A stretch of 64,000 nt of DNA from Gymnothorax reevesii (lineage: Eukaryota > Chordata > Actinopteri > Anguilliformes > Muraenidae), in the NCBI GenBank assembly GCA_029721435.1, contig CM056592.1, forward strand, positions 33,925,611-33,989,610, written 5' to 3'. The position numbers and the translations under genes were made by a program. Of the stretch, positions 11,591 to 24,902 are shown piece after piece (positions within the stretch are counted from its first letter, which is position 1; every line of letters begins with the position of its first letter). The notes under the pieces are model-generated. The model was not told where the DNA came from. It did not search any database and worked only from the letters and a program-made list of their open reading frames with translations.

Positions 11591-12513
11591 ACTGTAGGAA
11601 GAAATAATTGATTTCCTCCAAATGCTAATAATTCCCCCTAACAGAGGTCACATTTTCACCTGTTCGTCTACTTGTCTCTCCATTCATAAACAGAATTGCG
11701 GAAAAAGTTCTGGATTAATTTTGGAAAATTTTGTGGGAAGGTGATATTTGACGACAGTAAGAGGTGATTTCATTTTCACGGGACAAAGTCAAGGTCAAGG
11801 TCAAGATCTCAGAAGGTCAAAACAATATTGCAGGCAGAGCTATACAATCCACTGAGTTATTTTCAGCATGATCTTAACGGCTACAGTCTCTGGAGCGTCT
11901 ATGTTCCAGAGTACATCAATATGAACATTTGTATTTCATTTCACAAACTGCAGAAACAGGAGGAAACCCAGCAGAATATCTTTATTCATGCTGCCGCCAA
12001 TTTCACTTTGTTCTCATTTACATGTTGTAGTCGATGGAAATAAACGCTTCATTCCAGAGGCCTGTTCTTGGTGTAGAAGAAAGACGGTCTTCCCGGCTTT
12101 GAGGGTGTATTTTCCAGAGAAACAGCGAGAGCCGATGTATTGACGAAATGGTTGAAAGGTATTTTGATCAAAGGAACAGCACACAGGACTTCAAACTGGC
12201 ATTTTCCATAAAATATGCTAAGTAATAAACTATATGCACCAGCAATCTTTGTCTTGGTGAATACTGCATTTGTGCGTTTCTGTACTTGTCACTATAAGAT
12301 GCATGTGGGATGTTTCTGGGCGTGGTGCGCTCTTTCGGGCGGGGGAGGCATTAGAGCCGTCGTGTTGAGATCAGTTTCCAGCGAAACGTGATGAGATCAC
12401 TTTTCCAACGTGAATGGACCGCTGCCTACTGCAGTGATCGAGGTGGAAAAGCACATAAACATTGAAACAAAAACGCGGAAGCAATTGACAAATTGAGATA
12501 AGATAAAAGGAAT
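11591..12513. other. No recognised feature
   Basis: Nothing recognised apart from a short GGTCAA-type iteration near 11785-11820. Confidence 0.4.
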
Positions 12514-12603
12514 AATTGAAGCACTGATTATGATTACTAAAACCCCACAAGTCAAGTCAAGTCAAGTGTGACTTATGGGGTTTTAGTAATAGGTGCTTCA
12601 ATT
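12514..12603. repeat. Small hairpin element
   Basis: The outer arms AATTGAAGCAC (12514-12524) / GTGCTTCAATT (12593-12603) and the inner arms ATTACTAAAACCCCACAAGT (from 12533) / ACTTATGGGGTTTTAGTAAT (to 12590) are inverted. The loop holds an AGTCA iteration. It resembles a very short MITE or a replication-slippage hairpin. Confidence 0.8.
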
Positions 12604-13274
12604 GTGAATGGAGATACAAAGATAAAAAAGGCATTAGATATTCAGAGGGATGTGAGAGGGTACAGCTGAGGATTGTGGAAGAGACGTCTTCGACAGTGAA
12701 CGTAGAGCTCCTGTAAGACGAAAAAATCCACACATTTCCCGTGAGCGTTGGCCTTTTATTCGTCGGTCAGCCTCTTCGGAGTCATGACAGCGCACTGGGG
12801 AGCCAGGCTCTGTTTTTCTCTGCAATCGGATGTATGAAATGAACCGAAAAATACACAACGTCCAAACACAACCCGGGCCTCTCAATCAAATAGGCAAAGC
12901 AAACAGAAGAATCCACACTGGCAAACACTCATACGATTCCCACAAACGCTGTATGAGTTTTGGGACCAGGGCTATCAATGCAGAAAAGGCCTTCACAAAG
13001 AACATAAGCGCACAAGGTTTATCCTTCGGTTATCATAAAACCATGGCCTTTCAAACTGACTATGAACTGATCTGGAGCATCAACAACATAACATAGTGAA
13101 GGTTAATGATGACTGATTAGTCTACATTTTCGACCTTGGCATGCGTCGTTTTTATGAGACGCATATAATGTCTACATTATTCGCTGCATCTGCGAGTTGT
13201 TTTAATGTTTTGGATTATCGGCGTATGCTTCAATTTGATTTTTCTAAGAAGATTTTCTGGAGGTGCCAATGGTT
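12604..13274. other. No gene; possible zinc-finger-like relic
   Basis: The plus-strand frame at about 12895-12975 reads RRIHTGKHSYDSHKRCMSFG, which resembles a C2H2 finger linker and start (RIHTGEKPYxCxxCGxSF) with one Cys replaced and no second finger. This is too weak to call a gene. Confidence 0.3.
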
Positions 13275-13795
13275 GGGGTGGCACGGTGGCGCAATGTGAA
13301 ACACTGCTGCCTCACAGCACGAAGGTTGCGGGTTTGGAGCTGCTAGGTTAGCTCACTCCGTAAAGTCTTTACAGTCCAGCATAACCACCACGGCGACGCA
13401 CTGAATCCCCTGTCATGCCAGTACCGACGCCTCATGAGAACAGCGGATGATTGGTTTTGCGCTGCTCAGGGACATGGGAGGGATACAGCTGGTTTGGGTT
13501 AGCATTGTTAGTTGCTGATGCACTTCCTGCTGGCCATCCGGGCGCTCGTCAGTTCTGAGCGGGCACAGGTTTGGGTTCCCTCTGCCCTCATTCTGTGTAC
13601 GCAAGGACTGAATTCAAACATACATGTTTACGGTTTACTGGAGACTCTAAGTTGCATGTGAGTGGATCTTGTGAGCGCCCAGCGATGGATTAGCAGGCTA
13701 TCAAGGGTTTCCCTGCCTCTCTTCCATAGTCAGCTGGTAAAGGCTCCAGCCTTCCCGCAGCCCAAGTGAAAAAGAAGTGGTCAGAATAATGGATT
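13275..13795 (+). repeat. Widespread fish interspersed repeat (GGCACGGTGGC type)
   Basis: Begins GGGTGGCACGGTGGCGCAAT, passes ACTGCTGCCTCACAGCACGA and ends in the CTCCAGCC...AATGGATTGATG tail. These are the landmarks of a repeat that I recognise from many teleost genomes, with a tRNA-like head and a TGGATGGA tail. The centre (13340-13560) is diverged or interrupted by other sequence. Confidence 0.65.
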
Positions 13796-14629
13796 GATGT
13801 TTTTGGGGAAAATATTTACTCCAAGATAACATTCTTTCTCTTTAAATGCAGAGTTAGATTTTTGTGAATTTTCAAACTAAAGATTTGGAAGGTTAACAGG
13901 TAACCTCACTATTTATGACTCATTTTTACCTGATAAGAGTGACAATATGAGGAGAGGGCACTATATCTTCAGATATCGCCATGATGTTTAATCCCAGCCT
14001 TTATATACATCCTACGAGAAGAGCATAGCGGCAGCAAGCCAATACAGACAAGTGTGGACAAATCATGAGTTACCGCCCAATACAGACATGTGGATCTGGA
14101 GAGATAATTGGAGTGACTTCTCCCTGCTTTTACAGTGCCTAAAACCCTATAACAAAAGACGTATCTGTACACACAGTGCCGCAGTTCCCACATGAAAGCC
14201 ATATTTAAAAAAGATAATAATCATTTTTAAAAAATCTTTTTTGGCTTTGAAGGCCAACACCCCAGTAAAATGACAGCCGTCACTCTCATGATCTTGATGA
14301 GTGACGAGAGGAAAAACAAGCTTTGTGAGCTGCGGAGCATCATTTGCAGAAGATGTAAACACGGTGCCCTTTTTGCGTGCAAAAACTCCAGACTTCTTCC
14401 AAATCTTTCCTAATATTTATTTCTCTGTTTATTCATTTAATTTAGGACCTTTACGTTTCATGATTCTTCAAGTGTATATTTTTGTTGGGCATTTAATCTT
14501 TTGTGTTCAGGATGACCACCAATTTTAATAGAGGAAAAGCAGGAATTAATGAATAAATAAATGAATTAATACACAATTCGCAAATCATCTTTTGACAAAT
14601 AATCATAGACAAGCAAGCCTTCCATATGG
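13796..14629. other. No recognised feature
   Basis: Nothing recognised. Confidence 0.4.
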
Positions 14630-14910
14630 AGGGCAATCACTGATCCAACGTAAGATAGAATAGACCACTGATCTAACATTACCATAAGGTAGAATAGATC
14701 ACTGATCCAATATCGCCTGAAGATAGAATAGACCACTGATCGAACATTAACGAAAGAAAGACTAGACTACTGATCAAATATTAACAAAAGATAGAATAGA
14801 CCACTAATCTAACAATAACATAAGATAGAGAGGACCGCAGATTTAACATTAATGTCAGCTAGAATACACCACTGTTATAACATTAACATAGGACAGAACA
14901 GACCTCTGAA
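14630..14910. repeat. 34-bp minisatellite, about 8 diverged units
   Basis: The core GATAGAATAGACCACTGATC recurs with starts at about 14654, 14688, 14722, 14756, 14790, 14824, 14858 and 14892, a steady 34-bp period despite 10-30% divergence between units. Confidence 0.85.
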
Positions 14911-15324
14911 GTTCTGAAAACAGTGGGAGATAAAAGGTAGAAAGAAGAAAAACTGACAGAACTCCAGCATAAATAGAACAGAAATCTCAGTGCACTACCC
15001 ATCTAAACCGACTCACGGAATGGGAGCGCCAATACTTTCTGAACAGTGGTTCAAAATTTTTAATTATCATTGTTTAAGCAATTAGAAAATAATGTTTCAT
15101 TCATCATATGTAAGTCATGTCAAACATACTCGTCAATTTTTTGGTGATACTTGTGCGTACAGGTTAACTTAAACCAGTAATATAGCTAGCTATTCTGTTC
15201 CGGCTATTCGTAATTTGCAATTCATCACTTCATGCCCTCCCTGACAGTTATCACAACAAACAATAGAACGCATGTGAATGATTTTCGGGTTTGATAACAA
15301 GGCACAACATGTTTCTTTTGCTTT

Positions 15325-15625
15325 CATCGATCCATCTTCTATACCCGCTTATTCCCCACTAAGGTCGCGGGGTGAGCTGGAGCCTATCTCAGCTGGCTAC
15401 AGGCAAAGGCAGGGACCCACCCTGGACAGGTTGCCAATCCATCGCAGGGCGCACACGCCATTCACACACCATTCACTCTCATACTCATACCTGTGGGCAA
15501 TTTAGTGTCTCCAATTAACCTGATATGCATGTATTTGGACTGTGGGAGGAAACCTGAGTACCCGGTGAAAACCCACGCGAACACGAGGAGAACATGCAAA
15601 CTCCACGCAGAAAGGCCCCAATTGC
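15325..15625 (-). repeat. Widespread fish interspersed repeat, inverted copy
   Basis: Landmarks in order: CCATCTTCTATACCCGCTTA, GAGCTGGAGCCTATCTCAGC, ATCGCAGGGCGCACACGCC, GGACTGTGGGAGGAAACC, GAGGAGAACATGCAAACTCC. It is the same family as 13275-13795 and 31930-32205 but in the other orientation, and it is the best preserved copy in the window. Confidence 0.85.
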
Positions 15626-16883
15626 TTTCAATTCATTTATTCATTTATTTTTTATATTTTTGTGCATTGTCCAGTTTTTATCAATGTATTACTACGAGAA
15701 GAACCTTTTCGAGACGTTAACATAAATTTCCATACTTTGCCAGTTCTGGAAAACGGTAATTCATAAATCTATTCCTATCCGGTCTTTCCAGACCTGCACA
15801 AGCACCCCGCGATTATTAAAAGTTTCATATTTGCAGTGATATTTACTGGTCAATTAGTAGTGCTTCCTGAAATTCAAAGGGTTGCATTTACGATTGATAA
15901 GCATGAAACTTAGTTGTATACTCTCACAACTCATTTTCAATGCTTATTGCGTCTGAAAAAGCAAAGCAATGTAATGGCAGACAGCAACTATCCGTGCCAG
16001 ACGCTACATTATCTGTAGCAGACTCTGCCAGAAGGCCAGGTCGTGTTGATATAAGTTTCCAGCAGAAACAAGAGGCAGCTGCCAGGAACTCGCTGTGCAA
16101 GGTTTTATAAGTGCCCAGGGGATGTCAAGACAAAGATCCCAGTCACATTCAGCCAATCAAAAGTGACTACTTATGGCGTTACTCAATATCACCTCTCACC
16201 TAACACAGGAACCTACAGGACCAGTATATATCCATCCAGTGCCACATAGTTAATCAGAGAATCCTCAGTGTCAGTAACTGATGTTAAGTCGGCCTCTTCT
16301 CTCTCACTTCCTATCAAGATTGAAACTAACAATGAATTATGATGCAAGCGAAATACAAACAAGGATAGAATTCAAGCAAATGTCCATTGTATCTCATATG
16401 AAATGACAATTTCCAACAATACTCCCACCATCACCACCACCACCCTCATCAGAGGGCACCTTTATTATTTATGAAATAAACTCTGCAAACATTAATTACA
16501 TTAGGTTTTTGTCATTGTAATTTAATCCCAAAAGCACTTTGTTTATTGTGAAATAAACATAGGGAGATGAGGACCTTGTTTCTTTGTAGAATTCATGAGG
16601 AACGTATCACAGTAAATCTTACTCACCTACTTACTACTCACTTACTTATCCTCAGGACATCGAATAACTACACCAACTTATTACCATCCGATTACCATTT
16701 CTGTTCTGCCATTCCAGCAGAGACCACTAATTCACATTACTCCCACTTAAATTGCATGCAAGTCAGTTCCAGCAAACAGCATAGCAGGTTACTATTCATG
16801 AAGATAAATACTGTGTGAAAGACTCGATGAATAGGACATTTAGGGGATGATTTTGGCAGTGCTGGCAATATCTTACAACTAAG
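15626..16883. other. No recognised feature
   Basis: Intronic sequence with nothing recognised. Confidence 0.4.
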
Positions 16884-17583
16884 GGCCCGGTCCCAGTGGC
16901 CGATGGACACAAAACGTATGCAAAAAGGATACAGCGGATGAGCAAAATTTCGGGGGTGGCGCCATCCGTTCTCATCCGCTCTAGAAATGGACAAAAATTG
17001 GCGAAAACAGAACGGAAAAGAACGGACGTGGGTAGTATGTAGCGGGGATGTTAAACGCATGTTCATAGGAAGCCTAGCGGATGAAAGCGGACGGAAGTGG
17101 ATGACAGCTCCGAAGGGGTTACCGGGGATAACTGCGAAGCGGATGCATAGCGGATGAAGCGCTTTGTCCATTTTAAATACTTTATATACGAGATGCATAC
17201 GCTTACCTCCTTTCTATTTCCGTGCTACGAACGAAGTATCGACGTTCCATGTACCTTATCTGTCCTCCCTCTTTCCGTTTTCAGCTTCAGCGGATGTGAG
17301 TTGCCAGGATGCCCAGAGGATGCAGAGACGGTCGTAGAACTTGCTTGTATATGTCGCGTATTTACATCGTACACGGCAGGAAGTTCATCCGTATTGAAAG
17401 TTTTGTGCAGCTCAAAACTTATAGAGCGGATGAAACCACAGTGGACGGATGCTTGATGGATAGAGCGTATGAAACACGTATGCAATGAGTACACAACGGA
17501 TGCTTAACGTTTTCCAACGGATGGCAAGATTTTTTTTACGTTTTACATCCTCTTTGCATCCGTAAGTGCAGTGGGACCGGGCC
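16884..17583. mobile_element. 700-bp TIR element dense in CGGATG motifs
   Basis: The ends are inverted: GGCCCGGTCCCAGTGG at 16884 and CAGTGGGACCGGGCC ending 17583 (one mismatch over 15). The interior carries more than fifteen copies of CGGATG or its complement CATCCG in both orientations, far above chance. No transposase frame, so non-autonomous. The GGGCCCGGT-type tip suggests a DNA transposon family such as ISL2EU or a relative, but the target duplication is not clear and the superfamily is uncertain. Confidence 0.75.
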
Positions 17584-20500
17584 ATAATATTTTAATTGAC
17601 AATTAGTAGAATTCAGATAAGTTTTCTTGCGACGCCATAACAAGTCTGTGCTGTCAGATATACAAGTGCATCTCCAAAATGTTCAGACACTTAAAGGGGA
17701 CACTTTGCCAATTTTCAACCTTATTTCCATCCATCAAAATTAGGAATACAGTGCAAAAAACATGCATGTTTTTGCCAATTTTCTTCATATCATTGTAAAT
17801 CTGCGTCAAAATCTGTCCTACTTCCCCCTCCAGCACCATCGTTTGACACGTATCATGACGTAGTTGGAGGTAAGGAAGATCTATGAGCCATTTTAGCAAA
17901 GATTTTTAGCCTCTGCCGCGAAGTAACCAGGGTACATGCCCCATGTGTCGCCGAGAAGCAAAAATTCCTCTTTTTCATTGCTTGCATAATGACTGGGGGA
18001 AAAGGCACTTCATATAAGAGTGTAGAGGATGCTATGGACAACGATACAGTTTTCAGAAAGCTAGCTAGATAATATAACTTCTACAACATTACCTCTCCAT
18101 CAGCTAGTGAGGTTTTTCATTAGCTTGCGGCTGTGGCGGACTAAGGCAAGCCAGCTAGCAAGGGGGAACTGCCAGCCCTAAACTTTTCGGCAGATCATTG
18201 CATTGACATAAGGACACAGGTACCTGACTAGCTTAACTGAGACTGTGTTGGTCGTCCTCTCTGCTCCAGGGGGGTTCCCAGGTAAACTGTGAGTATCGTT
18301 TGACGTTAACGGCTTGGGTGAGAAAATAGACCCCAAGATCGCATTGTTCAGAATTTGTTTAGAAAGACAACCTATTAACTCCGACTGGAGATCTTTTTCG
18401 TAGTCCTCAAGAAGAAATTGTCACTGCAAACTCATATACTCAAATTCTTTTTTGCAAGCACATCTGCTTTTAATACCCTGTTTGTAATGGCCGATTGCTA
18501 TTCTATCACCTGTACTGTATTTGCTGGTAAAGAGAGGAAATGCAGGCCTCTACCTTTGGCCTTTTTGTAGCACGTGGAACCAGGCACAGCACAAACTGTC
18601 AACATTATCATCACAGCCAGTCCTCTTTGCACTTAAATTCAAACAAGCATGATCTGGAGCGTACGCAGTCGTCCAGCTTTCTACACATTTAGCACACGGG
18701 TCAAAATTTTGGGCTATGCACCATCCTCCAGAGAAAGTGGGCTTTGTTCCTGTTCTGACTTGAGTGGATGACAATATTTACCGCCACTAAACCAAAGCGG
18801 GCGCACTTGGGCACGAGTTCGCAGAAAGCATGAACTGGCCTTTAATGGAGCTCCAATGCAATGCTATCTATGATAGCTGTACGTCACTAATCCACACAAG
18901 GCTGAGGTCGTTTTCCAGCAGAATGCATTGGTAGTTGTCGTCTTTACAGAAAATGCACAGAGAAGCAATGAGGGTTGATGAATATGCAAACATCTCATGC
19001 TGCCGTGGAAAAATGTGAATGGTTTGTGCGAAACTTTTGTATTTACAGCCTATACTGTGAAGCTACGTATGGTTTAACTATCGCCTAATAGCATCTTTAA
19101 ACCAAATCACCAGTAGTTTCACATCTACTTTGTACAATTATCAATAACATAAGTTCTACACAACACATCCTCTACAAAGACCAGCTGCTTCAGTGGTAAA
19201 TAGGATATTTGAAGCTTTGAAGCAAGCAAGGGGAATGACTTATTTACAGCGCAAGTGTAAATATAGACAGGAACTCAGGCGTCTTCCTAAAATACACAGG
19301 GTACGGCATTTATTTCAGGGCCAATTTTATTCTAACAAGGACTAAAGACGGCTGACGGCTCACCGTAGGCAGTCGGGCCTCATGCAGTTTCCATTAGGCC
19401 GGATACTTCTCCTCACACACGAGCCTTCTGTTTCAGAGAAAAATCGCACCACACACTCCAGTCGCACAGCGTACCTGTGTGTCTCATTCAGCCGAGAGGC
19501 TCTCCCTCAGCAGGGGAGAAGGCACAAGACTTGTGTCGAGAAGAAACTGCTTCAGATGAACAATTACATCACCCCTCTAACATTACATCACTGCATTCTC
19601 TGTCCTCGTTTCAAGGAATTCAATTTTCCTCGGTGATAGACTTTTGCAGAGCGAATATGCGCAGCTGTTGCCTTAGAAACAGACTCAAGGTATCGTTAAG
19701 GTCTCATTATTTATTGATCTATGCATGTACGCAGTATGTGTCCCTAGTGTATGAATCTCGGTCTCTGTGGCTAAAGTGGGTTTTTTGCCATGATGCAGCC
19801 TACAGTTATTACCTTTGAAAAGAGCACCATTCGTCTTCTGAAACAGACGCTAGTTTCAAATCTTTTTGTTAACTTTTTATAATGAAGACAAATTGATAAG
19901 GTTTAACCCGTAACAACAATGTTATGGTTGGCACCAGATACCAGAGTGTAGCCATTGCATCAAGGAGCAGGTGAATAGCTACTAATGTATTAATTAACCA
20001 GGAAAGCCAAGGGTGATATCTCCAAGTCAGGCACAGGCCATAGAGTATTCTAGAAGAATAAAATGTCACAGATTTTCTAACTGAACAGGAGGCAGAGTAC
20101 TGCCAAAAAGCAGTCAAAGGAATCAAAAGAATAACACTGTCCAGCTCTACTCTTTCCAACGTAGTTTTCCAGCGAAAGAAGAACGGCTGTAATCGTGACT
20201 CGTTTCTTCCAGCATTCCCATGTGTTCCGAGTTAAAAAGCTGTTGGAGGATTGTGTTTGGAAAAAAAAAAAAGTACGGCACCAGCGAGTCCGATAACTGC
20301 AGCTTAGGGGCTGGTTCCCTAAGAGAGAAGAGTTTCCGACTTTTCGATGGCTTAAGTCACTTCTGGTGTGATCTCTTTGACCTTGAGGAATTCTTTAACC
20401 CTGAGAATATGCTGCTGGGCTCGGGGAAACCGGTCACACGACCATCAGCTGAACCTGGTTCTCTGCTGTCATCCCAGTAACCTTTACTCGGAGAGGAAAA

Positions 20501-23500
20501 ACAGGCGGCGCACCGAGTCCACTCCTCAGAGGGTGAAACTTCATCTGAGCTAAAAGTGGTTTGCAAGAAACTGATCCCAAACTATTTACACCAAGCACCT
20601 TAAGGCGGGCAAGAGGTCATGTTTACACATCAGTCAGCTTACTCTACATTGAGACACACAGACAGGCAAACACACAGACAGACTTTTTTTTTTGCAACAA
20701 ACAGTTGAAAATCCACCGCATGATAATTTACGATGTTCTGTGACGCTGATTTTAAAAGCGCGGCGTACGGCAGTAGGGGTGCAGTGAGGATGACAACCAC
20801 TTTGAGACAAATGCATCAGTTCATCGGTCTGATAAACAGAGACGCTGATGTCTCTCGCAAAACAGAGAGAAACTCGGGAGGAAGAAAAACGAAACACCAT
20901 AAAAACCGTTCGTCGAATGAAAATGACATTCGTTGGGATGACGCGAGATGCCAAAGAGAGGTAAACATGCTGAGAGGTCATAAACTTACGTGAAATACGA
21001 GTTTTTCTGGATTCAAACTCTAATGCTTCAGCATCAGTAAAGGGACTGGCAACTGCAATTAGAAGTGACACGGCAAAATGCATGAAAGATGAAAATGCCT
21101 TTTGAATTCCCCACATTTATCCATTCGGTCCAAACAGAAACAGTGCGTCCCAGATTCTCCGAAATAAACACAAAAATCCATTAAAAAGCACTCAAAAATC
21201 CAGTGATTAACGAGACGCTGATGGCTTGAATCTAACCCCAGAACTCCCCACAAACAAATTTTGCACAGTGTGAATAAAATCTGCCACTGAACAGCTCCAC
21301 TTGCCAAACGTCCATGAGATTATTTCCTCACCCCCGTCACCTCGTCAATGCAACATGAATGAAAGAGGTGGTAACGGCGACCTGACCATTCATAACGCTT
21401 CACTCACACCAGGCCTTTTATACTGTATGATACATTTGACCAGATATGACTTAATAAATAAATAAATAATAAAAACCGTCCCGTTATGTCTTCCCTCTAC
21501 GTGCAAAAAGAGCGTTGCAAAATACCGTTAGTGAAAACATTAACTCACCCTTCCAGAAATCTGAATGGCTTTCACACACATGTCCCCTAAAAAAAGAGTA
21601 GCCCCGGCATTGAGTACAGGTAGAGTTATTACTCCGAGGCTAGCGGTTAGAAATGGCAGCAAACAGAGCGCAATTTAAACCAAAGCCCAGGAGGTGAAAA
21701 CTGGAAAAGGTTTCCTTTATGGGGGAGCACAAATGCACAGAAACCGGCCTGGTAATTCTATATCTACCTTCAAATTAGATTTATCTACAATCTTCCACAC
21801 ATTCATCCATTATCAAAACCGCTCGGCCCTCATTAGGTTTGCAGGGGAGCTGGAGCCAGTCCCAGCTGACTATGGGCAAAAGACAGGAACATCTCGCCAA
21901 TACATTGCAGAAGCTACCTTTTTATTTATCATTAATAATTCTGCTCCAAGACCTGCTCCCTGGGAGAAAAGTATAAAATATTCTGCTACAATACCTGAAA
22001 ACACATGCATAAAAAATAAGAACCACTGCTATCAGTTTCAGTGTTACCAAACAACATACTAACTCAAGTTCGCTCACTTGCACGGCCCAATGCCACCTGC
22101 ACTGCTGATGTGTTCAGGTGTGAAGGCATCAGAGGTCTTCCCACTCCTTCACAGGAGCCAGCCTCATTCGACACTGACGTTTGTCCTTAACTATAAATAA
22201 CTCACAGAACAAGTGAACAAACAGGCTGTGCCTCGCAGGCTCGGTCTCTGGAAAGAAGAGTGCAACCTTCTGGCCTCCGTAACAGCCTGCGAGTTAAACA
22301 AAAACAGCGCAAACGCAAAACCTCCAGAGATGTTTTCAACCCTGTCGACCCCATTATATTCTTCCTGGAAAGAACTGGTTTTGGCAGTGTGCTTTCATGC
22401 CAGAGTTAGGACACCAAGGAGTTTATGAAAATGATTAATGCAATTTGAATGTACTAATCACAATATATGTCTCCGAACTCAGGAAACCATGGTTGCGTCT
22501 CAAAGTCTAAGTTTCATTGACATGGATGAAGCTCACTCCCTGACTATAATGGTGTTTCTTCAAAAAATCTCCATGAAAAATTTCATTTTGCCCAGGATAA
22601 GGCATGACCAGTGTCTATACCACTGGCTAATAGTCTATACGTAGCTTTCTGTGAGATATCAAGCCCTCTCTTATATGGATGTCAATGCATTCACAGGTCT
22701 GTACACAAAGGCACTAAGTATTAGCATATGATAAATGTAAATCGACTGCTCTTCAGTGCAAAACAGGAAATAATAATCTGTTATAAAAACATTTCCATCT
22801 TTTCCAAAGACAACCCGAGAATGCGCTAGTCCCCAGGGATTCGCTGTAAAAACAAGGAAGAACATGCCGGACTCATCAGGCTTTGCAGTCTTCAAGACGT
22901 GACAGGACAAATACCATTGATTTCAGCAAGAAAAGTATTACAGAACAGCTCAGTTATTATACAAGAGCACCTCCATTTCTGTACTGCTATTGAAATATCG
23001 GGATATATTTGTGGACAGCTTCGTAAATTACTCTCATCAGAATTTTTTACATAATCTTCTTCTTCACCAGCAGACACATCTCCCCGGTTTCTTTAGCAAC
23101 CGTTGCCATGTGTGCCGCAGTTTGGGTACAGAGACAATCCAGGGCTGCACTGGTATTCGAAGCCTCATCCGTCCACATAAAACAGGTTTTGCTCTTCGGG
23201 TTTGCGGGCTTTCGAGAGCAGCAAAGCAGTTTGTAGGAACACAGTGAACCTCACACCGAAGCTGGGAGATGGAGATGCACGGTGGTGCAGCGCTCTTGGG
23301 ATGATGTCATAGGAATTACAATGCAGCTGCACAGCGGCTTCGCGGTGCTGAGAAAAATCCAGCACAATGGCACCAGGCTGCCAAACGTCTCCGATAAAAC
23401 AAACACTCTTACCATGAGGCTCAAAGACCGAGTCGAGATGAATTCAAATCACGCTAAACATACTCTTTCTAATGATAATCAAACTCAAGCCAATGCTGCG

Positions 23501-24824
23501 TGCTTCTTTCATGGTTTTGCATTTCTGGCCCCTGAAGCGTAGCCTGAAGGAAGGCGAGGGGCTCTTTTCTGCGATCCATCGGTCCTAAATCGCTGGCATA
23601 TTCAGTCCTTCAGAAGCTCTGATTTGAGGCGACTACATTTTCCACAGCAGCGTCGGTGAAAGTCACTGGAGACATCGGCCAACATAATACTGCCTTTCTT
23701 TCCACTGGACTGTTGTGGAGTGCAAAAGGACTGCTAAAAATTTTAACTGGGAATTAATTTATGCCCAGTGTACAAATTAAGATAGTTCCCTGTGCTTTCA
23801 GTAGAGAAGAGTGACTACAACTATATAGGTCATCACCCTCTAACTGATACCCCAATCACTGCTTTCCTATTTATATATTTTTTCAGCTTTATGAAATAAA
23901 TTAATACCCGTCTATGGTACTCAATTTCAAAGCTTCAGTACAGTATGTGTTTCTCAAGCAAAGAAATAAAATAAATGAAAAAGATTACATCACCTTGGCG
24001 ATGGTAGAACTAAAAAAACATGAAATGATAAATATGAAAGTCGCATGAGTGATTAACTTTCAGTGATTTATCAGAGGTTAAGGAGCACTTTCACACAGAG
24101 CACACACTGTACTCACAACAAACCACATTCACTGAAACCAAACTGAGGCTTGAGTCGAGCGACCTGAACAGGGATCGCCACGCCGTACATGCACAGCACG
24201 AACAGAACAATGAGACCCAGGCCATCGTTTAACACTAATGCACTCAGTCAGTTGGAAGTGCAGGTGTTGTTTTTTCGAGACGCTGCCTCTGCCCTGCACT
24301 GCATCGCTTGCTCGCCTGAGATATTTCTCACGATAGAACCGGCAGGTTCAAACGTGTCACACGAATCCAGATCGGCAGGCCTCTGTTCTCTGACAAACTG
24401 CAGTCGAGCCAATTAGCACTTCGATAAAACAACTGAAAGATATCGCACCTTCCCTGAGAGTTAGTGTACGGCTGAGTTCCATTGTACCTCAAATGAACTC
24501 AAACAGGGTAAGACATATAAATGCACTCGAACCTCTGAAAAGTCATTGGCTCCTTAAAACAGAGCTTTCAAGAGGCTAAGTTAGGTACAAAACCAACAAA
24601 GAGAGGGTAAGTTCAATTCAGTAGTCTGCCTTTCCTGGTTCCAATAGTCATTATTATATGACATAAGGATTCGCTCTCTCCTGATTGGTCGAGGTGAGCT
24701 CCACAGGTCACTGTAAACAGTGATATTCACCTCAAGGAAGTGCGCGAGAAGTGAATATAACAATCTGACGACCCCTAGCTAAAGATAGATGAGGCTTCCC
24801 AGCAGGAGCTCCTGACAGTGTCCG
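17584..24824. other. Long stretch without a recognised gene
   Basis: About 7 kb. The part 17690-18950 looks like one old repeat unit (it starts TTAAAGGGGACACTTTGCC, with Cys-containing minus-strand frames at 17853-18041 and 18550-18774) but I could not assign it. A 110-bp repeat fragment lies at 21790-21905. No exon with convincing splice sites was found. Confidence 0.4.
21790..21905 (-). repeat. Fragment of the widespread fish repeat
   Basis: TTCATCCATTATCAAAACCG, GGGGAGCTGGAGCCAGTCCC and AGCTGACTATGGGCAAAAGA match the tail portion of the repeat seen at 15325-15625. Confidence 0.65.
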
Positions 24825-24902
24825 AATTGGAGAAGGGCGTGTCGCTTCGTGTCGCTTCTCACAGGGACAAAGCGACACGAAGCGACACGCCCTTCTCCAA
24901 TT
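24825..24902. repeat. Perfect 32-bp-arm hairpin
   Basis: The arms at 24825-24856 and 24871-24902 are exact reverse complements (core AGAAGGGCGTGTCGCTTCGT) with a 14-nt loop. The arm itself contains the repeated unit GTGTCGCTTC. Exact pairing implies recent origin or ongoing correction. Confidence 0.95.

Noticed and set aside
12830..13096. Zinc-finger-like frame (RRIHTGKHSYDSHKRC)
   Set aside because: Only one damaged finger, missing a Cys and with no repeat; could be chance.
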